The notes beneath the pieces are model-generated. The model saw nothing but the letters and a program-made list of their open reading frames with translations, searched no databases and was not told where the DNA came from. Shown here one piece after another: positions 7,841-16,036 of a stretch of DNA of 42,699 nt. The number at the start of each line of letters is the position of its first letter. Position 1 is the first letter of the stretch. This DNA is from a bacterium. Its GTDB lineage: Bacteria > Patescibacteriota > Patescibacteriia > 2-01-FULL-39-33. Location: assembly GCA_029558735.1 (NCBI GenBank), contig JAKQDP010000070.1:1-42699 (forward strand). The letters are read 5' to 3'. A program made the translations under genes and the position numbers.

Positions 7841-8953
7841 TTAGGTATTTATTTCAAAAATAGTCGGATTGATTTTTATAATTTTATCATCACTCAAATT
7901 AATATTGCCCCGACCGTCGCGATTGCTGGTAGAGACATAAAAAAAGCCGTCTGGACCCAGAGCGATCGCTCTTAGGCGGCCCCCATTGGCCATTAAAATG
8001 CCGGCGAATAACCGTAATTTTCTTTTCATCTAAGACCGCCTCATAAAGAGCTTGGCCCCTTAAGCCGGTGAAAAAAATCGGCCCTGGTAAAAAATCATGC
8101 CAGCCGGCGCCCAAGTCTCATTTGGTCCGGAATGAGCAATTGGTTGTCGTATCCCCTCTTGTTCTTCGTCTCTCTGGATAAGCGGCCAGCCATAATTAGC
8201 GCCCGGTTCGATTAGATTTATTTCATCAAATCCAGATTGTGTTCCGGAACGGCCGTGTTAGGTTGTCCAGAGCCGGTTTTGATCGTCCCAGGCCAAACCT
8301 TGCGGGTTGCGATGGCCATAACTGTAAACCGCATTAGTGAAAGGATTATCTTCTGGTATGGAACCGTTATCTTTAATTCTCAAAATTTTGCCAGCCAAAG
8401 AGTTAATGTCTTGAGCTAAACTGTTATTCTCGGCGTCACCAGTAGTGATATAGAGCATGCCATCCGGACCAAAAGCGATTCGGCCGCCGTTATGATAATT
8501 GGCGCCGGGAAGCTTGCCGATTATTTCTGTTCTAACGGATAAAATTTGACCGTCAAATTTATAACGATCGACTCGATTGACGATTTGGTCGTTTTGACGG
8601 GTGGTCAAATATAAATAAATAAATTTATTATTGTCAAAATTAGGATGAATAGCTATCCCCAATAGTCCTCATTCACCTTTATTGCCCGATTCTCTTAGAT
8701 ATAAATTGCCCGGCCGTTCAATAAGGAGCATTTGGCCGGCGGGTAAAAAAGCCACCTCCCAGGGGATTTCCAAATTATTGACAACAACAGCAAGATTTTC
8801 CGCACTTTGTTCCGGTTGGCTGGCGTTTTTGGGCGGCGAAGTGGTTGTCACCGGTTGGAAAAATCATTCTTTTAAAACAGCCCCGGATAAATAAATGCCA
8901 ACTACGGCAATACAGAAAATAATTATTATAATTAATAAAATTTTTAGTTTCAT
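7841..8953 (-). pseudogene. decayed PQQ-type sugar dehydrogenase (glucose/sorbosone dehydrogenase family)
   Basis: A membrane-anchored six-bladed beta-propeller sugar dehydrogenase gene broken by three in-frame stops and two compensating frameshifts. It starts at ATG 8953 with a hydrophobic anchor (MKLKILLIIIIIFCIAVVGI). Stops are TGA at 8864-8866, TGA at 8669-8671 and TAA at 8258-8260, all in one frame. Family motifs remain around them: GLLGIAIHP right after the second stop, NYHNGGRIAFGPDGMLYITT, YSYGHRNPQGLAWD, HGRSG right after the third stop, and FDEINLIEPGANYGWP. The frame then shifts near an A7 run at 8069-8075 and shifts back near 8030, ending with GRLRAIALGPDGFFYVSTS. The two frameshifts argue against stop-codon recoding. 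Family members oxidise aldose sugars, but this copy should be inactive. Confidence 0.85.
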
Positions 8954-8998
8954 TTTGTCTGGATTTTTTATGATTTAGCTTTATTAAACTAGACGCCA

Positions 8999-9898
8999 TT
9001 AGTCACAGAATTCCGGCTTGAGTAGATCGCTGGAAAAACCCCAGTCATTTTTGATTTTATCACAATCAACGCTGCCATTGCCGTCATAAACCAATTTCCA
9101 GTCGGAATTGTCTTTGATTGCCAAGAACATACCCTGGCCGCCCTCAGCCTTCGGCGCCAAATCAATTGCGCCAACAAGATGATTTTCATCATAGCGGAGA
9201 ATATTGACTTTTATCTCGTTAATGGCTTGGTTGTATTTTATGGCCAGTTCTTCTTTGATTTTTTGTTCGGCCAATAGGATAAAAGTATTGTTGGGGTTGA
9301 AAAATCCACAGCGAAAATAAATTGTCAGTTCGTCGTTGGCGGGTTGGTTATGGGGAGACTCTGGCCGGAAAAAATTAAGTTGACAAGCCATATAACTGGT
9401 GTAATAGCCGCGCAAGCCGGTGGTTAGGCCATCGACGATATTGTTAGGGTCCGGACCAATATTGTCATTAAGATATTTTTCTATTTTTTGGTAATTAGCC
9501 CAATTAATACCCGTGGCCGAATATTCCACGCCGGTTATTTTTGTGTCAGCCTGGGCGGTCGCCTCTTCGACCAGCCAATTAAAGCTAGTTTCGGTCGGGC
9601 CGATCAGTTTTACGCCGCTGGCGCTTTCTATTTCTTCAACGATGATTCTGGCCGCCTCCGGGCAGAATTCTTCAAACGGCCGAAGGCATTTTTGCTTGGC
9701 GGCGCACCAAAGATAGCCGGCCGAAGCAATACAGCCATGTTCGTCCGCGTCGGCGCCGACAATCCCCTCTCCGTTATTGTTCAATGGGCTATTTTGAGTC
9801 GGCTCAGTATAATTAATTTTGGTAAAAACAAATATTCCCAGCGCAATTATTATTAAGCCAATGATTATAATGGTGATAGTTTTTGCTTTTTGCTCCAT
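8999..9898 (-). CDS. membrane-anchored Cys-containing protein of unknown function
   Basis: 299 aa. One N-terminal helix (ITIIIIGLIIIALGIFVF, about residues 8-25) anchors the protein with the rest outside. After a short linker comes a Cys-rich stretch, HGCIASAGYLWCAAKQKCL, followed by RPFEEFCPE: four Cys within about 25 residues, a pattern I have seen in other CPR exported proteins. The remaining 200 residues are a soluble domain with a further Cys pair near the C-terminus (SVDCDKI, PEFCD). The segment EGGQGMFLAIKDNSDWKLV resembles a small beta-rich domain. No catalytic motif is recognisable. It lies between the decayed dehydrogenase and the divergent carboxypeptidase gene. Confidence 0.7.
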   Translation of the reverse strand: MEQKAKTITIIIIGLIIIALGIFVFTKINYTEPTQNSPLNNNGEGIVGADADEHGCIASAGYLWCAAKQKCLRPFEEFCPEAARIIVEEIESASGVKLIGPTETSFNWLVEEATAQADTKITGVEYSATGINWANYQKIEKYLNDNIGPDPNNIVDGLTTGLRGYYTSYMACQLNFFRPESPHNQPANDELTIYFRCGFFNPNNTFILLAEQKIKEELAIKYNQAINEIKVNILRYDENHLVGAIDLAPKAEGGQGMFLAIKDNSDWKLVYDGNGSVDCDKIKNDWGFSSDLLKPEFCD

Positions 9899-10002
9899 AA
9901 ATTGGGTAATTTAATTTTAAAAAAGAAAATATCTAAACTGATTCTTTATTTATTATCTCGGTTTTAGCAATAAAAGTAAATAATTTTTGTAAAGAGTAAA
10001 TT

Positions 10003-10031
10003 TTGCCCGGCTGTCAATAATATGTTAAAAT
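10003..10031 (+). promoter_or_regulatory. putative promoter of the D-Ala-D-Ala carboxypeptidase gene
   Basis: TTGCCC (10003-10008), a 17-bp spacer and TAAAAT (10026-10031). The -10 box overlaps the upstream candidate ATG at 10030. Transcription would begin near 10038, so translation should start at the next ATG, 10054, where the signal peptide begins. Confidence 0.5.
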
Positions 10032-10053
10032 GAAGAAAATATTAAAAAATCAA

Positions 10054-11310
10054 ATGAAAAAAATTATTATTCTGGCGGTATTATTGGTTTTTTTTGTTCT
10101 ACCTCTAGCGCCCTTAAACGCGGCTGCCAAAACTTATTCGGCTAATAAATTATTAGGTCGTCTGGCCATTCAGGGCGATAGCGGGCATAAATTGTGGTAT
10201 ATCCACCCCACCAGTCAAGAACGCTGGCTTTTGGCTAGTGATGAAGATTTATCGTTACTTATCAGTCAGCTGGGGCTCACTCCTGAGGCAGGAGAATTTT
10301 CCCAATTAGCCCTTAGCAGAAAGCAAACTACCCCCGCTTCATTATTAAAAAAATACGCCGGTCAAATAATTATTTCTCCTGCCGATTCTGGCCAGGTTTT
10401 TTTTCTCAATAAAGCGGATGGAATTATGTATCAGATTAAGCACTTTGAACAATTTTATAAAATTGGCCGGGTGATCGGCGCTTTAGTTAACACCGCCACC
10501 TTAAAACAATTACCATTGAAAACATTATCACCAGTGGCAAACAAATTAACTTATGACTCAGCCTTTCGGGGCGTTGCTTATGCCCAATACGACGGCGCCA
10601 ATCTTTTGTCAGTCAGTAACGGCGAAGTGGTTTTGCCGTTAGCGTCCTTAACTAAGCTGATGACTGCTCTGGTGTTTTTAGATACCAATCCCGACTGGGA
10701 TAAAAAAATTACCATCACTCCCAATCAAATTAATTACCCTTGCACCCTGCAAACTTGCGGTACGACCAGTGAAATAGATTTAAAAGTCGGCGATCAGATT
10801 AAAATCAGCGACTTATGGTTGGCAATGCTCTCAGCTTCATCCAACCAGGCCTCGGTTATTCTGGTTGATAATAGCGGCCTAAGTCGGGAAGAATTTGTCC
10901 AAAAAATGAATGACCAAGCCAGGGCTCTGGGCCTGATAAAAACTAGATTTGTGGAAATGAGCGGCTTGTCAGCCGATAATGTTTCCACCGCTACAGAATT
11001 TGCCAAAATCGCCGCTACCGCTTTTGCCGACCCAAGAATCAATGATGCCACGATGGCAAATAATTACAGCTTTTATGTCCGGCAGGCCGACGGCACTGGC
11101 CGAAAAGTAATAGTCAATAATCGCAACACCAGTCTGTTGGCGCTGGGCCCGATTGCCGCTAAAACCGGCTATCTGGTAGAAGCCCAGCGCAACGCCGCCA
11201 TCAAGAAAAATGAACAAATAATTATTGCCCTGCACTGCTATTCTTTGACTCAAAGGAATTCCATTATCCAGAATTTGCTTAGCGGTAGCACCTTGGCCAG
11301 CGCCAATTAA
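10054..11310 (+). CDS. D-alanyl-D-alanine carboxypeptidase (peptidase S11, PBP5/6-like)
   Basis: Trims the terminal D-Ala from peptidoglycan stem peptides outside the cell. I prefer the start at 10054 over 10030 because the signal peptide (MKKIIILAVLLVFFVLPLAP, then LNAAA) begins there and the predicted -10 box covers the earlier ATG. Residues 30-170 form a non-catalytic N-terminal region with two Trp/Tyr-containing display-like repeats (GHKLWYIHPTSQERWLLAS). The serine-peptidase triad follows: S198-L-T-K201 (SxxK), S262-S-N264 (SxN) and K370-T-G (KTG). A Cys pair (YPCTLQTCG) could form a disulphide. The C-terminal membrane-anchoring helix of PBP5 is absent. A hairpin terminator starts 4 nt after the stop. 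Confidence 0.9.
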   Translation: MKKIIILAVLLVFFVLPLAPLNAAAKTYSANKLLGRLAIQGDSGHKLWYIHPTSQERWLLASDEDLSLLISQLGLTPEAGEFSQLALSRKQTTPASLLKKYAGQIIISPADSGQVFFLNKADGIMYQIKHFEQFYKIGRVIGALVNTATLKQLPLKTLSPVANKLTYDSAFRGVAYAQYDGANLLSVSNGEVVLPLASLTKLMTALVFLDTNPDWDKKITITPNQINYPCTLQTCGTTSEIDLKVGDQIKISDLWLAMLSASSNQASVILVDNSGLSREEFVQKMNDQARALGLIKTRFVEMSGLSADNVSTATEFAKIAATAFADPRINDATMANNYSFYVRQADGTGRKVIVNNRNTSLLALGPIAAKTGYLVEAQRNAAIKKNEQIIIALHCYSLTQRNSIIQNLLSGSTLASAN

Positions 11311-11313
11311 AAA

Positions 11314-11335
11314 AGCCGAGAAACTATTCTCGGCT
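11314..11335. terminator. bidirectional hairpin terminator
   Basis: AGCCGAGAA (11314-11322) and TTCTCGGCT (11327-11335) pair perfectly around a 4-nt loop. On the minus strand the stem is followed by a six-base T-run, so it mainly serves the Cys-rich 84-aa gene. It also closes the convergent carboxypeptidase gene. Confidence 0.75.
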
Positions 11336-11353
11336 AAGCTTTCAGTGTTTGAG

Positions 11354-11608
11354 CTAAAGAAAATCGAGAGAAACGGGATTGCCGTTTTCGTCCACAGTTT
11401 GGCCGTCTTGCCAAAACAAGTAATAATCCCCCAGCTGATTGTAAACGGGCATCCCATTGACGGCCCAGTGGAATAAGCCACAGCGAGCGCAGGGATGAAT
11501 TGCCAATAATCCTCGGCAGGGAGTAAGGATGAATTTTTTCTGTGAGTAGTCAATTTGACCGTTGCAGTCGGCAATGTTTTTCCCGCATTGATCGGCGTGA
11601 CAATTCAT
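11354..11608 (-). CDS. small Cys-rich, probably zinc-binding protein
   Basis: 84 aa with seven Cys and four His. MNCHADQCGKNIADCNG holds three Cys; a second cluster, PCRGLLAIHPCARCGLFHW, holds CxxC plus flanking Cys and His, as in a zinc ribbon. The C-terminal half (VYNQLGDYYLFWQDGQTVD) looks like a small beta-hairpin domain. There is no signal peptide. A strong Shine-Dalgarno sequence (AAGGAGA) lies 7 nt before the ATG, a promoter candidate is at 11656-11684, and a terminator follows the stop, so it is a self-contained unit. Small CPR proteins with a C-x-x-CGxxHW core are familiar to me but unnamed; the function is unknown. Confidence 0.75.
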   Translation of the reverse strand: MNCHADQCGKNIADCNGQIDYSQKKFILTPCRGLLAIHPCARCGLFHWAVNGMPVYNQLGDYYLFWQDGQTVDENGNPVSLDFL

Positions 11609-11655
11609 GATGTCTCTCCTTTGCGGTTGTCTGAGTTGTCTAATTAACTGACTTA

Positions 11656-11684
11656 ATATTAATTAACAACCAAGAATAAGTCAA
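11656..11684 (-). promoter_or_regulatory. putative promoter of the Cys-rich 84-aa gene
   Basis: On the minus strand TTGACT (11684-11679), a 17-bp spacer and TAATAT (11661-11656). The leader to the ATG at 11608 is about 40 nt and carries a strong AAGGAGA ribosome-binding site. Confidence 0.45.
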
Positions 11685-11690
11685 ACGGCT

Positions 11691-12638
11691 TTAGGGATTA
11701 ATGTTTTTTAATTTATTCTTAAAATATTCAATGGTCGCCTTAAGCCCGTCTTCCAGCTTGATTTGCGGCGCCCAATTTAATTTTTTTTGGGCCAAAGCAA
11801 TGTCTGGCCGCCGTTGCCGGGGGTCGTCTTCAGGTAGGGGCTGGTAGACAATCTGACTGGCGCTTTGGGGAATTAATTTAAGAACTAATTCCGCCAATTC
11901 TTTAATGGTAAATTCGGTCGGATTGCCAAGATTGACCGGGCCGATAAAATCTTGGTCGTTATTCATCATTTTGGTCATTCCGGCAATTAGGTCATCAATG
12001 TATTGGAACGATCTGGTTTGATTACCCTGACCAAAAATGGTCAGCGGTTCGTTTTTAAGAGCTTGAATGATAAAATTAGATACTACTCGACCGTCGTTTT
12101 CCGCCATTTGGGGGCCATAGGTATTGAAAATCCTGATAACTCGGATAGCAACTTTAAACTGGCGATGATAATCAAAAAATAAAGTCTCGGCGCAACGCTT
12201 GCCCTCGTCGTAACAGGCCCGTAAGCCAAGGCAGTTGACATTGCCCCAATAAGTCTCGGTTTGGGGGTGGATATGGGGGTCGCCGTAAACTTCTGATGTG
12301 GAAGCCTGCAAAATTTGCGCCTGATTGTTTTTGGCTAATTCCAACATGTTGATAGCTCCCAAAACCGAGGTTTTGACGGTTTTGACCGGCTCCAATTGGT
12401 AGTGAATCGGCGAGGCCGGACAAGCTAAATTGTAAATTTGGTCAACTTTAATTTCTAGAGGAACAGTAACATCATGAAGAACAAAAGTAAACTTCGGGTT
12501 GGTAAGTAGCTTTTGGATATTTTCTTTGCTGGAAGTTTGAAAATTATCTAGGCAAATCACTTCATTCTCCTGCGCCAATAATTTTTGGCAGAGATGGGAG
12601 CCGACGAAACCGGCGCCGCCGGTAACTAAAATTTTCAT
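11691..12638 (-). CDS. UDP-glucuronate decarboxylase / NAD-dependent sugar epimerase (extended SDR)
   Basis: Converts UDP-glucuronate to UDP-xylose with bound NAD, making a precursor for surface glycan. I choose the ATG at 12638 because the NAD-binding motif GGAGFVG then lies at residues 7-13 as usual; an upstream in-frame ATG at 12734 would add 32 residues unlike the family. The active site is S115 in STSEVYGD and Y143-DEG-K147, inside [10 protein letters not shown], which is characteristic of decarboxylases of the UXS group. [20 protein letters not shown] follows as expected. At 315 aa it has the right length. It lies apart from the main glycan operon but on the same strand. A related epimerase or dehydratase cannot be fully excluded. 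Confidence 0.85.
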   Translation of the reverse strand: MKILVTGGAGFVGSHLCQKLLAQENEVICLDNFQTSSKENIQKLLTNPKFTFVLHDVTVPLEIKVDQIYNLACPASPIHYQLEPVKTVKTSVLGAINMLELAKNNQAQILQASTSEVYGDPHIHPQTETYWGNVNCLGLRACYDEGKRCAETLFFDYHRQFKVAIRVIRIFNTYGPQMAENDGRVVSNFIIQALKNEPLTIFGQGNQTRSFQYIDDLIAGMTKMMNNDQDFIGPVNLGNPTEFTIKELAELVLKLIPQSASQIVYQPLPEDDPRQRRPDIALAQKKLNWAPQIKLEDGLKATIEYFKNKLKNINP

Positions 12639-12804
12639 AAGTAGTTTTAAAATGAAATTTATTTGTCTGGGCAGTATAATTTGTATTTTTTCATATCCGG
12701 TGAGGAATGTAAAGCGGGTGGAAACAAATGACATTGTGTCTGCGTTAAAATGAGGGGCTTCTTTTACTCCACTATTTATTAGGATTCTCGCCCGATGTTA
12801 AAGA

Positions 12805-12833
12805 TTTACAAAATTGTCATTATCTACTATAGT
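12805..12833 (+). promoter_or_regulatory. putative promoter of the transglutaminase-like gene
   Basis: TTTACA (12805-12810), a 17-bp spacer and TATAGT (12828-12833); each hexamer differs from consensus by one base. The predicted leader to the ATG at 12880 is about 40 nt. Confidence 0.55.
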
Positions 12834-12879
12834 AAATACAGCCAATACATAGGGATAAATAAAAATATAAAAATGAAGT

Positions 12880-13794
12880 ATGATATTTTCTCCCCGGAAA
12901 TTTAATATCCGATACCAAGCTATTTTTGATACTCCCGAACAAAATATTGTAAGAGTTTGGCTGGCTCAACCATCAAATTCTACCACGCAAAAAATAGAAT
13001 CTTTTTCAATTTTACCTAAACCACGAAATCATTACAAAGATAGCCAAGGAAATAAAATTTTGTATTTTGAGTTTAAAAATCAAAAAAATATTGTTATCCA
13101 AATGGATATTAAAGCAACTTTATGGAAAACTAAAATTAACCTAACCAGAAAAAAAATTTTTTCGCCTCAAGCTAAAATAAAGTTATTTCAGCAATACACT
13201 AAAAGCGAAAAATTTTTAGAGCAAACTTCGGCTATAAAAAACTTAACCAAAAAATTAATCAATAAAAATGAACTCCCTTTAAATAGTATTAAATTTATTT
13301 TTGAATTTATTATAAAAAATTTTAAATATTGTTATCCAATCAAGCAAAGAGGCATAAAGCACTTAAATTTAAAACGACTTAAGGGTGACTGCGCAGAATA
13401 TTCAAGTTTATTTGTGACAATGTGCAGGATTTTAAAAATCCCCGCTAGGAATAATACTGGTTTTGTTATTTTCCCGAAACAAAAAATAATAGTTGAACAT
13501 GCTTGGGCAAGTGTTTATTTAAGACCAACTAGTTGGTTGGATTTTGATACACAGTATGCATCCCTTGAAAAAAATCCCAAAAAATATTTTGCCCAGAGAA
13601 GTGATTACAGAATAGTTTTTATAAATGGTTTTAATATTCCATTAAAACCGACCATTCCAAAAGGTTTTCAAATAAATTATTGGAACAAGCTCGGACTACC
13701 TTTGACTAATAATTTTGTTCAAACACTCCAGCCAATAGTGTTCGCTTCTAAAAAAGATATTAAATTTAGAGACAAAATTGAATTAACATCATAA
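12880..13794 (+). CDS. transglutaminase-like cysteine protease homologue
   Basis: 304 aa with no signal peptide, so it is likely cytoplasmic. The N-terminal 100 residues look like a beta-sheet domain. The second half holds the papain-like transglutaminase core: Cys in LKGDCAEYSSLFVTMCRIL, His in VEHAWASVYL and Asp in SWLDFDTQYA, in the right order and spacing. Bacterial members mostly act as proteases or peptide-bond-forming enzymes. The gene is much more AT-rich than its neighbours and unusually rich in Lys, Asn and Ile, suggesting a foreign origin. It converges on the radical SAM/peptide cassette, sharing only an intergenic terminator, so a role in cutting the modified peptide (as in lasso peptide B proteins) is possible but unproven. 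Confidence 0.8.
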   Translation: MIFSPRKFNIRYQAIFDTPEQNIVRVWLAQPSNSTTQKIESFSILPKPRNHYKDSQGNKILYFEFKNQKNIVIQMDIKATLWKTKINLTRKKIFSPQAKIKLFQQYTKSEKFLEQTSAIKNLTKKLINKNELPLNSIKFIFEFIIKNFKYCYPIKQRGIKHLNLKRLKGDCAEYSSLFVTMCRILKIPARNNTGFVIFPKQKIIVEHAWASVYLRPTSWLDFDTQYASLEKNPKKYFAQRSDYRIVFINGFNIPLKPTIPKGFQINYWNKLGLPLTNNFVQTLQPIVFASKKDIKFRDKIELTS

Positions 13795-13798
13795 AAAT

Positions 13799-13828
13799 CC
13801 CCGTAAAAGCCGTTGGGCTTATACGGGG
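13799..13828 (-). terminator. intrinsic terminator of the radical SAM/peptide cassette
   Basis: CCCCGTA (13799-13805) pairs with TACGGGG (13822-13828), and an inner AAGCC/GGCTT stem closes the loop. On the minus strand it is followed by ATTTTTAT (13798-13791). It lies 18 nt after the stop of the 39-codon gene; on the plus strand there is no T-run. Confidence 0.8.
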
Positions 13829-13846
13829 TGGAGATCAACTGGGACA

Positions 13847-13966
13847 TTAGCCCTTTTTTATTCTTGCCGAGGACGAGGGACATCCCTTATGAATGGCTGC
13901 GACAACGAGTGATTTTGTATCACCCTTCATGTTGGCACGCGGTGGAGCGTAACTCCCTTTAGCCAT
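13847..13966 (-). CDS. candidate radical-SAM-modified precursor peptide, 39 aa
   Basis: A short gene from ATG 13966 to TAA 13847. It starts inside the last codons of the radical SAM gene (8-nt overlap) and is preceded by AAGGAGGTGA (13981-13972), a perfect 10-base match to the 16S rRNA 3' end, with 5-nt spacing. The product starts MAKGSYAPPRANMKGDTK, continues SLVVAAIHKG and ends CPSSSARIKKG. It has a single Cys at 29, is basic (seven Lys/Arg in the second two-thirds) and has no signal peptide. A terminator follows 18 nt later. Size, position, strong translation signal and coupling to a PqqD-like/SPASM enzyme are what is expected of a RiPP precursor with leader (about 1-25) and core (about 26-39). 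I know no named family with this sequence. Confidence 0.72.
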   Translation of the reverse strand: MAKGSYAPPRANMKGDTKSLVVAAIHKGCPSSSARIKKG

Positions 13967-15317
13967 AATTTTCACCTCCTTTTAATGAATGGTTTATGGC
14001 TGATATACGGCAGTTTTCCGGTGATAATTCTAAAAGATCACCACCCTCTAATAGAGCCAATCCCGGACAACGAGCGCAAGAAGTGAGCAATTGGCACTTT
14101 GAACACTTTGTGAGTTTACTAATTGTTAAATCACGTAGATACTGAATTTGTGGGGAATTGTGCCAAATTTTTGAAAAGCTATTTTTCTTTAAATCCCCAA
14201 TTTCATAAAGAAGCTGGTTACAAGGCAAAACCTTACCCGAAGGTGTAATAGCGCAACTATTAAACCCACTATAACAAGGAGCGGCGTCAGCCAAATCAGA
14301 AAATTTAAAGTAAAATTGATGATCCTGAAAGGGCTTGCGTCCCGCATATAGAGCAGATAACTCTTTATCTTCTAAAAATAACTTAAGTTGTTCATCGTTT
14401 AGCCGAAGCTGAAAAGTGTCCCGCTTTCCATTATTACGGGCGGTGATAACATGACTTGGCGACAGCAAACAACCCAATGATCTGGCGAGATTCTTTACTA
14501 AATGGCGTTCGTGAAAATTTATTCCCATAAGTGGAAAAGCGATTTCCACTTTTATCCCCGCCTTAGTTAAAAAATTTATGCCATTCAATGTGTTTTTAAA
14601 TGAGCCAGTCAAATTAGTAATTAAATCGTGTGTTTCGGGCGTTGCTCCGTAAAGACTTATCTGAACGCGTCTAACGGGATGCAATGCAAGCTTATCTGCT
14701 ATACTCTTTGTAATAAGAGTTCCATTACTAAGAATATCGATCACAAAATGTAATTTGCTGGCATATTCCACAATTTCCATTGCATCATTGCGGGTAAAAA
14801 ATTCCCCGCCTGTAAAAGAAACAAATAAGCAGCCTGCAGCGGCGATTTCATTAAGAATATGCCTGATTTCACTGAGTGAAAGAGATAGTTGATTGTGATC
14901 AATATAACAATGTATGCATTTTTCATTACAAACATAGGTTGTTTCAAATGTCACGGCGAAAGGAATAAGATTTTCAATAGCTTTCATTTCAATCGTCAAT
15001 AAAATATTTTCTCCATCTTTATCATTTTGATTCTCTATTTTTAACTCTTTATTATTATAATCAATAAAACCACAAGAATTAGCCTCCTGAAGAAAAGTGA
15101 TGATATCTCTTTTTGCCCTTTTATTGCTAAGGGAGTATTTATTAGTCAAAAATTCAATTAAGTCATTAAAATCCATTCCTGCAGCTATCTTTTCCCATAA
15201 GAGAGAAGCTGTTTCGTTCCAAATTACAATCTGTTGATTTTCGCAATTAAATGCTACTATTTCGGAATCGATATATCTCCACCCAACTCTTGGATTTATT
15301 AAACATTCTCTAATCAT
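13959..15317 (-). CDS. radical SAM/SPASM peptide maturase with N-terminal PqqD-like domain
   Basis: 452 aa. Residues 1-100 form a PqqD-like peptide-recognition (RRE) domain (VGWRYIDSEIVAFN, IVIWNETASLLWEKIAAG). The radical SAM core carries the [4Fe-4S] motif C130-NEK-C134-IH-C137, followed by CLFVSFTGGEFFTRNDAME for SAM binding. The C-terminal SPASM region binds auxiliary clusters: CYSGFNSC, ITPSGKVLPCNQ, KCSKCQLLTSCARCPG and PENC. This layout matches enzymes that install crosslinks or other radical changes in ribosomally made peptides. It has its own promoter (15384-15412) and Shine-Dalgarno (15326-15332), and its last codons contain the ribosome-binding site and ATG of the 39-aa gene. AT-rich, like the neighbouring transglutaminase-like gene. 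The exact reaction is unknown. Confidence 0.9.
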   Translation of the reverse strand: MIRECLINPRVGWRYIDSEIVAFNCENQQIVIWNETASLLWEKIAAGMDFNDLIEFLTNKYSLSNKRAKRDIITFLQEANSCGFIDYNNKELKIENQNDKDGENILLTIEMKAIENLIPFAVTFETTYVCNEKCIHCYIDHNQLSLSLSEIRHILNEIAAAGCLFVSFTGGEFFTRNDAMEIVEYASKLHFVIDILSNGTLITKSIADKLALHPVRRVQISLYGATPETHDLITNLTGSFKNTLNGINFLTKAGIKVEIAFPLMGINFHERHLVKNLARSLGCLLSPSHVITARNNGKRDTFQLRLNDEQLKLFLEDKELSALYAGRKPFQDHQFYFKFSDLADAAPCYSGFNSCAITPSGKVLPCNQLLYEIGDLKKNSFSKIWHNSPQIQYLRDLTISKLTKCSKCQLLTSCARCPGLALLEGGDLLELSPENCRISAINHSLKGGENYG

Positions 15318-15383
15318 TGCTAAAATCTCCTTAAATTTTCAATGAACACTTTAGTGACTATCGCATTACAATACCTAATAAAT

Positions 15384-15412
15384 ACTTTATTTCTCCATCC
15401 TAATTTTGTCAA
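15384..15412 (-). promoter_or_regulatory. putative promoter of the radical SAM/peptide operon
   Basis: On the minus strand a perfect TTGACA (15412-15407), a 17-bp spacer and TAAAGT (15389-15384). The leader of about 60 nt ends with AAGGAGA 8 nt before the ATG at 15317. Confidence 0.6.
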
Positions 15413-15601
15413 GTATAAACATCATAAAAACATTATATATTTATATTTAGTTTTTCAGAGCGTTTTATTCTGTTCGCAGTAGCAAAATAATGCCCACACC
15501 TGTTTGCATTATTTTTCGTTCACTTCGTCCTTCGCGTTCCCGCTCGGTCCCCATTCTCTCCCCACTGGTTTGAATCCCTATTATTCCAAATATTACAAAG
15601 T

Positions 15602-15638
15602 AAATAAGAGAAGTGGATAAAATCCACTTCTCTTATTT
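15602..15638. repeat. perfect 17-bp inverted repeat (array hairpin 1)
   Basis: AAATAAGAGAAGTGGAT and its exact complement are separated by 3 nt. It directly precedes the first copy of the tRNA-Gln 3' end at 15640. Confidence 0.85.
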
Positions 15639-15814
15639 TCTCGGGGACAGGAATTTACGCATCGCCTCGCCGCCAAATAGCGGCTCGCCTCTTTGTCCTC
15701 GGTAGAGCTGAATACTCCTTTAGTCGCATTCAGCTACGCTCGATTTATTCGCAAAATTTTCCAATTTTTCTCATATCTCGCTTCTGCCGGTTCGTATCCT
15801 TTCTTTATCCAAGA

Positions 15815-15858
15815 AAAATACAAAGAAAGACCGTCAAAACGGCCTCTCTTTGTATTTT
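15815..15858. repeat. near-perfect 20-bp inverted repeat (array hairpin 2)
   Basis: Arms 15815-15834 and 15839-15858 match except for two A/G changes that could pair as G-U on one strand; the loop is 4 nt. Same position in the unit as hairpins 1 and 3 but largely different sequence. Confidence 0.8.
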
Positions 15859-16036
15859 CTCGGGGACAGGGATTTACGGCGTAAACCGCCCGCAGAAAAC
15901 GGGGCGGTTTACTCTGTCCTAGGTGGCCGCTAATCCTGCGCCAGCTCGGATTAGCTAAAAGTTTCGCTTTGGCGCTTGCCTTCCGGCTTCGCTTCTCGCT
16001 CAACTTGCCACCCGTTCGAATCCCTATTATTCCAAA

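Noticed and set aside
8258-8866. Possible TGA recoding (Gly or Trp), as in Gracilibacteria/SR1
   Set aside because: Two TGA fall at conserved positions, but the same gene also has an in-frame TAA and two frameshifts, and functional genes elsewhere in the window end in TGA.
10969-11574. 201-codon minus-strand open frame overlapping the carboxypeptidase gene
   Set aside because: It overlaps the S11 catalytic domain and the Cys-rich gene, both better supported, and crosses the terminator.
12639-12734. N-terminal extension of the UDP-glucuronate decarboxylase to the upstream ATG
   Set aside because: It would put 32 unrelated residues before the NAD-binding motif; family members start as at 12638.
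15734-16003. 89-codon open frame in the tRNA-Gln array
   Set aside because: The DNA is made of hairpins and tRNA-like pieces; the frame has no start signal, and the translation has the Arg/Ser/Lys-rich look of tRNA-derived sequence.
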